Source of the DNA: Chitinophagaceae bacterium
Lineage (GTDB): Bacteria; Bacteroidota; Bacteroidia; Chitinophagales; Chitinophagaceae
Length of the DNA: 64,000 nt
Direction of reading: 5' to 3'
NCBI GenBank assembly: GCA_016787135.1
Contig: JAEUVK010000163.1
Location: 1-64,000, forward strand
Numbering within the stretch: the first letter of the stretch is position 1; every line of letters starts with the position of its first letter. Position numbers and translations under genes: made by a program. Positions 8,805 to 17,613 of the stretch are shown in pieces. The notes below the pieces were generated by a model that saw only the letters and a list, made by a program, of their open reading frames with translations, had not been told where the DNA came from and searched no databases.

Positions 8805-11288
8805 TTACCACCTCGCTATGATCTTAAAATTCAGCAGCCGGGGTGTCAGCCGGTTTGGCATGGTGTAAGTAGTATTGGAGAAATCTTTGATCAGCAAATA
8901 GGAGATCGTATTGGGACGGTCAATCAGGTTGAATACTTCCAGGCTGGCCCATATATTATCAAAACCCATAAAGGGGCTATGACTACGGCGTTTGCTGCGG
9001 TCACTATCTAACAACAATGCGCTAAAACCGATATCTATCCTGATATATGGAGGTATCTCTAATCCATTCCTGTATTTGACATTATTGGGAATATTGTAAG
9101 GAAGATTGCTTCCGTACAATAAGTTGAGGTACATTTTAATATTCTTGTTTGTGGCGAGATAATCCTGGAAGAACATACCAAAGGTGATCATTCTGTCTGT
9201 CGGACGGCGTACCCATCCTTTTTCTTTGGTCACACTATCTATGGGTTGGTTGAGATCGTCAAGTGTATAGTCTTTATACGTATCCCCTTTAATATCTTCT
9301 TTTGTTTTCATCAGTCCAAGGCTGATCCAGCTTTCTGCATCTTTCACCAGTTCGCCAAATAAACGAAATTCGATACCCGCTGCATACGCTTTAGCAATGT
9401 TCTCTCCGAAATAACGGACACGGACATTATCAATATCATAAGGCACTACATCCGTCATGTGTTTATAGTACGCTTCGCTAGTAAAGCGCATGGCCCGGCC
9501 CCATCCTTCAAAATTGTAATCAAAACCGGCAACACCCTGCCAGCTTTTTTGTGCTTTCAGGTCTTTATTAACAGTGCCATTGTATCTCCTCAATTCACGA
9601 TAGAAGGGAGGCTGGTGATAAGCGCCTATTGCCGCCCGGAAAATGATGTCCCTTTTCCAGTTAGGTTTCCAACTGGCGCCGATACGGGGCGAGATCAGCA
9701 ATTCCTGGTTAAGAGAATTATAATTGAAACGGATACCGGCAGACAGGGTATAAGAATTTAATGTATCACCGAAACGGATATTATCCTGGAAAAAACCGGA
9801 GAGTTTATGGATATCAAGATCAGCTGATGATTTGATGACCTTGCTTAATTGAAGCTGATTGGTATTAAAAGGAATATTGTAACCAGCGGAGTCCTGCGCT
9901 TCCCATTCATTGAGTTTATCGGCAATAGCGGTTTTATCAAAACCTAATCCCCACTGCAGGGCATGTTTACCCATATCATAGTTTCCTTTGTGGGAAATAT
10001 TCCAGTTCTCGATGTTCAGCTTGTTACGATTGAAATTCTGGAATACACCGGTGCCCAGCGGGTTGATGATCTGCCCATAGGTTGGCTGGCTTTTGTCAAA
10101 ATCCCTTTCGCCAAATAAATAAGCGCCTGCGATGTCTACATTTTCTCTTTCATCATTCTCAAAACGGGAAGCCATCCATTTCAGTTTCAGTTTGCGGCTG
10201 ACCTGGTTGGTCAGCGCAAGACCGATCATGTTCGTCCGGTACTCATCTTTTTCCTGGCCGTCGAAATAGATATCGATACCAAGACTCTGTGTAAAGAAAG
10301 GAGAGAAGACAGAGGTACTTAATTGACTGAATTCAGGGTTCAGGGAAAATTTGGTCTGTGATATGTTGCCAAATAATTCTGCCTGCCATTTAGCATTGAT
10401 ATTATAATCGATCAATACCTGCAGGTCAGCAGAGGAAGGAACATAATTGCCCTGCGTTTCCTGGCGGCTTAACAGGTTCCTGTTGCTGCGGTTGCGTACA
10501 CCGACCAGGTAGCTCAGTTTGTTTTTGGCAGTGATGCCTTCGAGGTGTACACCTTGTTCCAGTATGCCCACATACGCTGAACCGCCAAACTTCTTCGGTT
10601 TTTTGTATTGAATATCGAGCACACTGCTCATCTTATCGCCGTACTTTGCCTGGAAGCCGCCATTGTAAAAACTGATGTTGCGGACGAGTTCCGGATTGAT
10701 AAAGCTCAACCCTTCCTGCTGGCCGCTGCGTACGAGGTAGGGGCGGAAAACTTCAAAATCGTTAACATAAATGAGGTTCTCATCGTAACTGCCGCCGCGG
10801 ACAGAATATTGCGAAGTGAGTTCGTTATTGGAACCGACAAATACTTTGATCAGGCTTTCCACACCGGTAGTAACGGATGGCAGGTTGATGATCGTTTTGG
10901 GATTGGGTTTTATCAGTCCTGCTTCTGTTCTGTCTTTCCGGTCAGTGACGATCACTTCCTGTAGTGTATTGTCACTTCTCTCGAGACGGATCGTGATCGT
11001 TTCCTCTTCATTTTCATTCAACAGGAAATTCTTTTGTTCGGGTTGTCTGCCTGTATAACTGAAGACGATGGCAAATGCTTTTTCGGCCTGCACTTTTATC
11101 CTGAAATAACCGGAGTCGTTGGTGCTGATACCTGTTTGTTTGCCTAAGATAACGACAGAAACATTGGCCAGCGGGTTCTCATTTTCGTCAATCACTTTAC
11201 CGGAAACATAGGCTGACTTTTTTTGAGAAAAGGCAACGCAGCCGAGTAGTAAAAAAATATGGATCAGCGTAAGTCGGAACAAATTCAT
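8805..11288 (-). CDS. TonB-dependent receptor with N-terminal carboxypeptidase-like domain
   Basis: The 827-residue protein has a signal peptide ending near CVAFSQ and a carboxypeptidase-regulatory-like domain (about 27-110; motif GKVIDENENPLANVSVVILG). A plug domain follows (about 130-230, with SVRGGSYDENLIYVNDFEV), then a 22-strand-type beta barrel. It imports an unknown large substrate across the outer membrane using TonB energy. There is no SusD-type partner next to it, so it is not a typical glycan-uptake pair; iron-chelate or peptide import is possible. It converges with the kinase gene, 24 bases apart. Confidence 0.9.
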   Translation of the reverse strand: MNLFRLTLIHIFLLLGCVAFSQKKSAYVSGKVIDENENPLANVSVVILGKQTGISTNDSGYFRIKVQAEKAFAIVFSYTGRQPEQKNFLLNENEEETITIRLERSDNTLQEVIVTDRKDRTEAGLIKPNPKTIINLPSVTTGVESLIKVFVGSNNELTSQYSVRGGSYDENLIYVNDFEVFRPYLVRSGQQEGLSFINPELVRNISFYNGGFQAKYGDKMSSVLDIQYKKPKKFGGSAYVGILEQGVHLEGITAKNKLSYLVGVRNRSNRNLLSRQETQGNYVPSSADLQVLIDYNINAKWQAELFGNISQTKFSLNPEFSQLSTSVFSPFFTQSLGIDIYFDGQEKDEYRTNMIGLALTNQVSRKLKLKWMASRFENDERENVDIAGAYLFGERDFDKSQPTYGQIINPLGTGVFQNFNRNKLNIENWNISHKGNYDMGKHALQWGLGFDKTAIADKLNEWEAQDSAGYNIPFNTNQLQLSKVIKSSADLDIHKLSGFFQDNIRFGDTLNSYTLSAGIRFNYNSLNQELLISPRIGASWKPNWKRDIIFRAAIGAYHQPPFYRELRRYNGTVNKDLKAQKSWQGVAGFDYNFEGWGRAMRFTSEAYYKHMTDVVPYDIDNVRVRYFGENIAKAYAAGIEFRLFGELVKDAESWISLGLMKTKEDIKGDTYKDYTLDDLNQPIDSVTKEKGWVRRPTDRMITFGMFFQDYLATNKNIKMYLNLLYGSNLPYNIPNNVKYRNGLEIPPYIRIDIGFSALLLDSDRSKRRSHSPFMGFDNIWASLEVFNLIDRPNTISYLLIKDFSNTTYTMPNRLTPRLLNFKIIARW

Positions 11289-11366
11289 TCGGTATTGGCG
11301 GATTTACGAACAATATTACTCATTTAATTCTGCTTTGCATAATGAGAAAGTACTATGCCTGAAGTG

Positions 11367-11810
11367 TTAGCGATGTAACCAGGCTATACCAGATTGATCC
11401 GGATTTGTTGATAGTTGGTCGTTGATTTTAAAACTGGAAATCCTGTTCAGACATCCTACTTTTCTATTTCTTTTCATGTACAACTGCTCTTCCTGTATAG
11501 CGGAAATATACAGGAGTGTTCCCGTTTCCGGGAAAAACAAATCGTAATCGTATTGGCTTTCAAGAATAGCAGTACCTGGGCTGGCTACCATTTTCAGCGA
11601 GTCATGCATTCGTTCAAACACTATGTCCGTGATCAGAAAAGAGTCTTTGAGTGCCGGGTTGTTTCCTTTGTAGTAACGCCGTAAAATAATTGTATCACTT
11701 TCGGTATCGGAGAAGCCGATAAGCCCAAAGGGTATTTCAGCTTTGGAACAGGGATACTCACTGCAGGAAAATAACAGGAAGAGTATTGACAAAAGAAGGA
11801 TAGGTTTCAT
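11367..11810 (-). CDS. Small predicted lipoprotein of unknown function
   Basis: This 147-residue protein opens with a hydrophobic signal and the lipobox-like LFSC, with Cys16 as the probable lipidated residue, so it is likely membrane-anchored on the periplasmic or outer-membrane side. The rest is a mixed alpha/beta sequence with no motif I recognise. It is 24 bases downstream of rpe on the same strand and may be cotranscribed with it. Confidence 0.6.
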   Translation of the reverse strand: MKPILLLSILFLLFSCSEYPCSKAEIPFGLIGFSDTESDTIILRRYYKGNNPALKDSFLITDIVFERMHDSLKMVASPGTAILESQYDYDLFFPETGTLLYISAIQEEQLYMKRNRKVGCLNRISSFKINDQLSTNPDQSGIAWLHR

Positions 11811-11834
11811 ACATGAAAGGACAACAAAAGTATA

Positions 11835-12482
11835 CTAAAGCTGCTTTAATTGCCGGATTATCTCTTTTGGATCTTTCGATCTGAAAACAGTATTACCCGC
11901 CACCAGCACATCTGCTCCTGCGGCTATGATGGAAGCAGCATTTTCCACCGTTACACCACCATCTATCTCTATGTGAACATTCAGCCCCCTGTCACTGATC
12001 ATTTTGCGAAGCTGTTTGATCTTTTCTAATGTATGCGGTATGAATTTCTGTCCACCGAAACCAGGGTTCACACTCATCATGCAAACAAGGTCAATTTCAT
12101 GCAATACATCGTTCAGGTCAGATACAGGTGTATGCGGGTTGATCGCCACTCCCGCTTTCATGCCTAATGATCTTATCAGCTCAATATTCCGGTGCAGGTG
12201 CGGACATGCTTCGATATGCACAGACAGATTATCAGCACCGGCGTTTTTGAATTCCTGCGCATAGTTGCCCGGGTCCAGTATCATCAGGTGCACATCACAA
12301 ACTTTTTTGGTGGTCTTGCGGACAAACTCCACAATCATCGGGCCGAAACTGATATTGGGAACAAAACGGCCATCCATGATGTCGAGGTGAAACCAGTCTG
12401 CTTCACTTTCGTTCACCATTTTACATTCGTCTTCCAGTTTCAGGAAATTTGCAGCTAAAAGTGAGGGAGCGACTATGGCCAT
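11835..12482 (-). CDS. rpe: Ribulose-phosphate 3-epimerase
   Basis: The enzyme interconverts ribulose 5-phosphate and xylulose 5-phosphate in the pentose phosphate pathway. The 215-residue TIM barrel shows the family's metal and catalytic motifs: APSLLAANF at the N terminus, HLDIMDGRFVPNISFGP, DVHLMI, SVNPGFGGQKFIP and EIDGGV. The frame is open for seven more codons to 12503, but homologues begin with M-IVAPSLLA, so I placed the start at the ATG at 12482. Confidence 0.95.
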   Translation of the reverse strand: MAIVAPSLLAANFLKLEDECKMVNESEADWFHLDIMDGRFVPNISFGPMIVEFVRKTTKKVCDVHLMILDPGNYAQEFKNAGADNLSVHIEACPHLHRNIELIRSLGMKAGVAINPHTPVSDLNDVLHEIDLVCMMSVNPGFGGQKFIPHTLEKIKQLRKMISDRGLNVHIEIDGGVTVENAASIIAAGADVLVAGNTVFRSKDPKEIIRQLKQL

Positions 12483-12578
12483 TCTAAGGATTTTGCGGTG
12501 CAAGTTAGTTAATTAGTGTAATGGTTGATCGTTTCCTTCGGACCACTGATGTACTGATCAACTATATTAACGGGTGAA

Positions 12579-13610
12579 CTATTTTGCCAGCCTTTCTGCT
12601 GCTTCTTTGGCCTCAGTAAAGGTCTTGTCCAGGGCATAGGCCTTTTCATAATTCAGCTTTGCTTCTTCTTTTTGGCCTGACGCTTCCTGGCAAACGCCCA
12701 TCCAGTACCAGGCATCCGGGAAAGCCGGTTTGATCGTATTGGCTAACCGGAAAACCTTAAAAGCTTCTGTATATTTTTTCTGAGCCACCAGGATCTTCCC
12801 TTTTTCAATATAAGCGTTCAGGTTATTATAATCTCTCTTTATGGTTTCATCAAATAACCGGATAGCTTTTTCTTTATCATTGATATTAGAATAATAAATG
12901 CCTTTGATATAGTAGGGTTCTGCAAATAACTTAAGAGAGTCTCTTTGTATGATAGCATCACAAAGCGAAAGTGCCTTTGCATTCTTGTCCTCTGCATATT
13001 TATAGGCAAGATCAAACGCCAGTTGGGGATTGAACGGCGCAAGACCATAGGCTTTTTCCAGAGAAACAATAGAACTCTTTGTATCACCCTTTTTTTGCAA
13101 CAATTCAGATTGCAGTATCCATACCTCCGGCTGGTCAGGCATTTTTTGCAAAATATCGTCACAGGTCTTCAGGGCATCCTCTGTCTTCCCGATTCCGTTA
13201 TAAGCCCGAGCAAGACTAAGGCGGAGTAAATAGCTTTCGGGTAATTCCTTCAGTGTTTCATTCAGGAAAATGACAGCTGAATCAGGTCTTTTTTCCATCC
13301 ATGCATTCGTTACACCAAAAGCATATTTTTCCTGCTTACTCAGGGACCATGCTTTTTGAAAATCGGCGAGAGCTGGTTCAGGAAGATTATTTTTGTTAAG
13401 CAGTACAGCCCTTCGGAAATAGAGTTCGTCATTTTTGGGTTGTTGACGGATACTGTCTGTCAGTGATGCGTAGGGTGGTTGGGAAAGGATTTCGTCAAAA
13501 GGAGAATGAATCTTGTCGTTATTGCAGGTGCCCGACAGGCAAGCAATAATGGTCAATGCGGTCAGGCAACGGATCCGGCTCCGGTCAGAAAGTGAATTGA
13601 TAATAATCAT
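12579..13610 (-). CDS. Tetratricopeptide-repeat protein, probable lipoprotein
   Basis: The 343-residue protein has a hydrophobic leader with IIAC at residues 21-24, which fits a lipobox. At least six TPR-like helix pairs follow, spaced about 34 residues apart (for example the A-x-x-DFQKAW and KAIRLFDETIKRDYNN units). TPR proteins act as scaffolds; no partner can be named from sequence. It is divergent from the TolB-like gene, with 86 bases between the two start codons. Confidence 0.75.
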   Translation of the reverse strand: MIIINSLSDRSRIRCLTALTIIACLSGTCNNDKIHSPFDEILSQPPYASLTDSIRQQPKNDELYFRRAVLLNKNNLPEPALADFQKAWSLSKQEKYAFGVTNAWMEKRPDSAVIFLNETLKELPESYLLRLSLARAYNGIGKTEDALKTCDDILQKMPDQPEVWILQSELLQKKGDTKSSIVSLEKAYGLAPFNPQLAFDLAYKYAEDKNAKALSLCDAIIQRDSLKLFAEPYYIKGIYYSNINDKEKAIRLFDETIKRDYNNLNAYIEKGKILVAQKKYTEAFKVFRLANTIKPAFPDAWYWMGVCQEASGQKEEAKLNYEKAYALDKTFTEAKEAAERLAK

Positions 13611-13664
13611 AGATAGTTACAGGTGGTATGACAATTTATTGACAAAGGTAATGGTCATAAAAAA

Positions 13665-13672
13665 TACCTTTG
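13665..13672 (+). promoter_or_regulatory. Bacteroidota -7 box (TACCTTTG) for the TolB-like gene
   Basis: TACCTTTG matches TAnnTTTG exactly and has a TTG about 23 bases upstream. Transcription would begin near 13678, after the TTG codon at 13670 that opens the longer frame, so it decides for the ATG at 13697. Confidence 0.6.
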
Positions 13673-13696
13673 CCTCCCTTTATTAAACGATCAAAT

Positions 13697-14809
13697 ATGA
13701 AAAAACTTGTTTATTTCTCTTTGCTTACTATAATAGTAATAGCGGCTGTTTCCTTTAAAAAGGCGGCCCCGCTCACCACTCACCATTCACCACTCACGAT
13801 CCACGACTCACTCCTCTATCCCGATGAGACCCATTTCAAGAATATACAGCAGCTGACCTTTGGCGGCGATAACGCCGAAGCTTACTGGAGTTATGATAGC
13901 AAGTACATCGTTTTCCAGCGTACCAATCCAAAGGAAGGTCTTAATTGTGACCAGATATTCGTGGGTAAAGTACCCAAAAAGGCAGGCGAAAAGTTTGAGT
14001 ATAAACTGATCAGCACCGGTAAGGGAAGAACCACCTGTCCTTTCTTTACCAAAGACGGTAAGCATATCATTTATGCTTCTACACATCTTGGCAGTAATGA
14101 TTGCCCTCCAGTACCCGACAGGGCAAAGTATGGCAATAAATATATATGGCCTTTGTATGACAGCTACGACATCTTCATGGCCGATCTGAATGGCAAGATC
14201 GTTAAACAACTGACCAACTCTAAAGGGTATGATGCCGAAGCCACCTTATCGCCTGATGGTAAGAAGATGGTTTATACCAGTGATAAGGATGGTGATATCG
14301 ATCTTTATATCATGGACCTGAAGACCGGCAAAGAAAAGAAAGTGACAAATATGGTGGGGTACGATGGCGGCGCCTGGTTCAGCCCGGATGGTAAAAAGAT
14401 CATCTGGAGGGCTTCACGCCCCAAAACAGAAGCAGAGGTAAAGGAATATAAAGATCTGTTAGCGGAAAATCTGGTAGCGCCAACTAATATGGAGGTTTGG
14501 GTAGCGGATGCCGATGGCGGCAATCCCCGCCAGGTATCATCATTCGGACAAGCTAATTGGGCCCCCGCTTATATGCCCGACAGCAAGCGCATCATCTTTG
14601 CGTCTAATCACGAATATAAAAGAGGCTTCCCCTTTAATCTTTATACGATGAACGAAGATGGAAGCGATCTTAAAAAGATAAGCCGCGACAAAGGTTTTGA
14701 TGCATTCCCCATGTTCTCGCCCAATGGTAAAAAGATCGTATTCTGCAGTAACCGTAATAATGGAGGTACCAGGGATACGAATGTATTCATTGCAGACTGG
14801 GTGGAATAA
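13697..14809 (+). CDS. Secreted TolB-like WD40/PD40 beta-propeller protein
   Basis: The 370-residue protein has a signal peptide (about residues 1-20) and then repeated PD40/TolB-type blades. The repeat pattern SPDGKKMVYTSDKDGDIDLY recurs as FSPDGKKIIWRAS, MPDSKRIIFASN and FSPNGKKIVFCSNRN. Such propellers bind proteins or peptides in the periplasm. The linker after the signal peptide (APLTTHHSPLTIHDS) is encoded by a short repeat, and is not a conserved domain. The start at 13697 is chosen because of the signal peptide and the promoter just upstream. No tol-pal genes are nearby, so it need not be TolB itself. Confidence 0.82.
   Translation: MKKLVYFSLLTIIVIAAVSFKKAAPLTTHHSPLTIHDSLLYPDETHFKNIQQLTFGGDNAEAYWSYDSKYIVFQRTNPKEGLNCDQIFVGKVPKKAGEKFEYKLISTGKGRTTCPFFTKDGKHIIYASTHLGSNDCPPVPDRAKYGNKYIWPLYDSYDIFMADLNGKIVKQLTNSKGYDAEATLSPDGKKMVYTSDKDGDIDLYIMDLKTGKEKKVTNMVGYDGGAWFSPDGKKIIWRASRPKTEAEVKEYKDLLAENLVAPTNMEVWVADADGGNPRQVSSFGQANWAPAYMPDSKRIIFASNHEYKRGFPFNLYTMNEDGSDLKKISRDKGFDAFPMFSPNGKKIVFCSNRNNGGTRDTNVFIADWVE
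13769..13812 (+). repeat. Degenerate TCACCA/ACTCAC repeat in the TolB-like gene
   Basis: A run of loosely repeated hexamers and heptamers (CTCACCA, CTCACCATT, CACCACTCACGA) codes for the linker between signal peptide and propeller. It shares 19 identical bases with 2571-2589 in kdpB and 12 inverted bases with 2542-2553. Confidence 0.6.
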
Positions 14810-14835
14810 GATTTCGGATTTCAGGCCGCAGACTT

Positions 14836-14843
14836 TAGATTTG
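14836..14843 (+). promoter_or_regulatory. Bacteroidota -7 box (TAGATTTG)
   Basis: TAGATTTG matches TAnnTTTG, with a TTTC at 14812-14815 about 20 bases before it as a weak -33 element. The expected transcript start, near 14849, leaves a 12-base leader before the ATG at 14861. Confidence 0.5.
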
Positions 14844-14860
14844 TCGCAAATCTTTTAATC

Positions 14861-15298
14861 ATGGAGACAGGCATGCTTCATTTGCATAGCGTACTTCGCT
14901 GGGTCATTATCCTTTTGTTGCTGATTACGTTGTTTGGTGCCATTGGCAAAAAGACAAGTATCCGCAGCACCAGTTTGTGGTTGCTGATCTCGGCACACGT
15001 CATGTTGGTGATCGGTATCTATCAGTTGGTAGCCGGGAGATTCGGGATCGTTAAAGGATTACCCGAAGGAGTGGAGTTAATGGGAGATAAATTTTACCGT
15101 TTTTTCTGGGTGGAGCACCCGTTGTTAATGATCATTGCTATCGGGCTGATCACTGCGGCGAGAGGAAAAGCAAAGACTTTGAATTATAAAGCAACCGGCT
15201 GGTTGTTGTTCATTGCATTGATACTGATACTGGCCGCTGTTCCCTGGCCATTCAGGGACATCGTGGGGGCGAACCGGGCCTGGTTTCCGGGTATGTAA
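14861..15298 (+). CDS. Four-helix membrane protein, cytochrome b-like
   Basis: This 145-residue protein has four predicted membrane helices (about 9-27, 40-58, 82-98 and 109-128). Histidines lie in or near the helices (LHLHSVLRW, SAHVML, VEHPLLM). Bacteroidota proteins of this shape, opening with a LHLH-LRW motif, are often labelled cytochrome b, but I cannot confirm haem binding. It stands alone between two terminator or promoter signals. Function unknown. Confidence 0.6.
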   Translation: METGMLHLHSVLRWVIILLLLITLFGAIGKKTSIRSTSLWLLISAHVMLVIGIYQLVAGRFGIVKGLPEGVELMGDKFYRFFWVEHPLLMIIAIGLITAARGKAKTLNYKATGWLLFIALILILAAVPWPFRDIVGANRAWFPGM

Positions 15299-15308
15299 AA
15301 AAACTTAT

Positions 15309-15333
15309 CCCGCTGCAGAAGCGGGTTTTTTTT
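15309..15333. terminator. Bidirectional intrinsic terminator
   Basis: CCCGCT (15309-15314) pairs with AGCGGG (15320-15325) around a five-base loop and is followed by eight T. On the other strand a run of A at 15297-15303 gives a T run six bases past the stem, so it may serve both convergent genes. Confidence 0.8.
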
Positions 15334-16441
15334 AGCCATTCAATACCGAAGCTACTTTTTTCATTTCGTCAACAGTACCTACACTCAGCCGCAGCCATTT
15401 ACTTCCTGCTTCAAATGACCGGGCGCCGATGATCTGTTGTGATTCGAGTAATTGTGTAACATCCTTATTAAATGGGGTAGAATCAAAATAGACGAAACTG
15501 GTGTGAGATGGTATATAGGGCATACCTGCTTTTTCCAATGCGGTATAGAAAATGTCCCGGGCTTTCCGATTTTCTTTTTTACAGAAGCTGACGAACTCTT
15601 TGTCATCCAGAGATGCCAATGCACCTGCCAATGAAACGGCACTGGTGCCTGCATTTGACCAGGGTTGTAGTTCATTCAGTTGTTTGATGGTTTGCGGATG
15701 TGCTAATGCAAAACCAGCTCTAGCACCGGCCATACCGTATATTTTGGAAAAAGTTTTAGCCACCACAAGATTAGGGTAATCGTTCACCCATTTGGCCATG
15801 GAAGGTTCATCACTGAATTCCGTATAAGCTTCATCCAAAAGGACGATACACCTGGATGCTGTTTCTTTAATGAAGGATTCTAATTCTGCAGCAGGTATGA
15901 TCGTACCTGTGGGATTGGCAGGATTGCAGATATAGACCATTTTCGTATGGGCATCCATATTGTCTTTCATCTGCTGGAGGTCCGTTTCTTTACCGGAAGT
16001 AAGCGGAACTAATTTGATCGGCAGACCAAACTTTCTCGCTGCAGGCATCCACAGGCGAAAAGTAGGATCGGGCGCCACGGCATTTCCTTTTTGTAAAGCC
16101 GCCATTACCGATACCAGTCCGAGCAGTTCAGATGAGCCGGCTCCCATTACAACATGTTCTTTCGTTAATCCATATAATGAAGCGATCTTCTCTCTTAACT
16201 GTGTCGTCACTTCCCATGGATAACGGTTAGAGCCATTCACTGCATCCATCATAGCCTTTCTTGCAGCGGGTGAAGGACCATGAGGGTTTTCGTTGGAACT
16301 AAGTTTGATGAAACCAGCAGGAGAGCCACTGTAAGTTTTTACTATTCTTTCTGCATCACGGGCAAAAGCATCACGACTAAAAACAAAAGCGGCAACGGCA
16401 AGGGCGCTTTGCCGTAAAGCCTGGCGACGATCCATAAGCAT
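15332..16441 (-). CDS. HisC-like class I/II aminotransferase with export signal
   Basis: This is a PLP-dependent aminotransferase of fold type I, close to histidinol-phosphate aminotransferase. It has SSNENPHGPSPAA, CNPANPTGT, LLDEAYTEF and the PLP-lysine motif TFSKIYGMAGARAG. Unlike HisC it begins with DRRQALRQSALAVAAFVFSRDAFA, a twin-arginine-like signal, which suggests a periplasmic location. Its substrate is unknown, and no his genes are near. It lies 69 bases downstream of the EamA gene on the same strand. MLM offers two possible ATG starts two codons apart. Confidence 0.8.
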   Translation of the reverse strand: MLMDRRQALRQSALAVAAFVFSRDAFARDAERIVKTYSGSPAGFIKLSSNENPHGPSPAARKAMMDAVNGSNRYPWEVTTQLREKIASLYGLTKEHVVMGAGSSELLGLVSVMAALQKGNAVAPDPTFRLWMPAARKFGLPIKLVPLTSGKETDLQQMKDNMDAHTKMVYICNPANPTGTIIPAAELESFIKETASRCIVLLDEAYTEFSDEPSMAKWVNDYPNLVVAKTFSKIYGMAGARAGFALAHPQTIKQLNELQPWSNAGTSAVSLAGALASLDDKEFVSFCKKENRKARDIFYTALEKAGMPYIPSHTSFVYFDSTPFNKDVTQLLESQQIIGARSFEAGSKWLRLSVGTVDEMKKVASVLNG

Positions 16442-16510
16442 GTTTTTATGGCTTTAAGATACGATAAAGTTAGCTAAGCTACTTCGTTCGTCTTTTATAA
16501 GGCCTTATAT

Positions 16511-17476
16511 TCATCCGGTCTTACGTAGGTCTTTTTGAATACGAATACCTGCTGCTGATTTACGTGTTTGTAGTATTTTATATTTAGGCAGGTTGACCAG
16601 AAGTACACCACCTAAAATGATCAGTAATGATACTACCTGAATACCGCTGATTTTTTCCCGGGCGATGATTGCACCGAGTAATACGGCTACCACCGGGTTG
16701 ACATATACATAAGTACTGACCTGTGCGGCAGACCTGATCTTTAATAACCATAGATAGCAGAGATAAGCTACCAATGAACCTATGATAGTGAGGTATAGCA
16801 GGGCCAGCCAGGAAGCTGTTGTTACCTGTGCAAAACTGAACTTTTCTGATTCACCGGTAAACAGGCTGACCATGAGACTACAAAAACCGCCGGTCATCAG
16901 TTGTATAGAGGCGTTCATGAGTAAAGAATTGCGGGCAGGGTAGTATTTGGAAAATAATGAACCTGCTGTCCATGCGATACCTCCTGCGATAAGGACAATG
17001 ATCCCTGCAATGTATTGGGAAGAATGTACTGTGGCTGGCCCGGCTGACTTATTACTCAACAGGAATACAACGCCTGCAGATCCTGTTAATAATCCTGCTA
17101 TGATCAGTTTATTGGAGAAATACCAGGACCATTGTTTTTTATCAAGGATGACAAACCAGAAAGGAACAGATGTAACAATGACGGCTGTAATACTGCTTGG
17201 CAAATATTGTTCGGCCCAGGCTACAGCTACTGTTCCGCCAAACAGTAATAGAATGCCACATAAAGTATTTTTTATAAATGAGATAAAGTCCGGCTGTTTT
17301 TCTCCTTTCCATGCCGCATAGGCATACAATATGAGGCCTGCGGTCATGAAACGAATCGCCGACATGAGTAGCGGAGGTATGGTCTTGATCGCATATAAAA
17401 TAATCAGGTAGGTAGAGCCCCAGATAATATATATGGCAGCAAAGGCAAATAAAATGGCCCACTGGTTCCTGGTCAT
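16511..17476 (-). CDS. EamA/DMT-family metabolite exporter
   Basis: The 321-residue protein has ten hydrophobic helices in two related halves, the EamA (drug/metabolite transporter) layout. The first half opens with AIYIIWGSTYLIILYAI and the second with AGGIAWTAGSLFSKYY. A basic tail of about 30 residues follows the last helix. Such proteins export amino acids or other small metabolites across the inner membrane; the substrate cannot be read from sequence. It is divergent from the AraC regulator, which may control it. Confidence 0.85.
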   Translation of the reverse strand: MTRNQWAILFAFAAIYIIWGSTYLIILYAIKTIPPLLMSAIRFMTAGLILYAYAAWKGEKQPDFISFIKNTLCGILLLFGGTVAVAWAEQYLPSSITAVIVTSVPFWFVILDKKQWSWYFSNKLIIAGLLTGSAGVVFLLSNKSAGPATVHSSQYIAGIIVLIAGGIAWTAGSLFSKYYPARNSLLMNASIQLMTGGFCSLMVSLFTGESEKFSFAQVTTASWLALLYLTIIGSLVAYLCYLWLLKIRSAAQVSTYVYVNPVVAVLLGAIIAREKISGIQVVSLLIILGGVLLVNLPKYKILQTRKSAAGIRIQKDLRKTG

Positions 17477-17613
17477 GGTAATAGTTTTTTTGATCAGACC
17501 GCAAGTTCAACCGGTTTTTTACAGGAGAACTTAGAAATCTTGCTTTATTTATGCGGGTAAAAATTTGGAGTAAAAAGCTTTTATTCACCTGTCCAAATCG
17601 ATAAATTTGTCTG

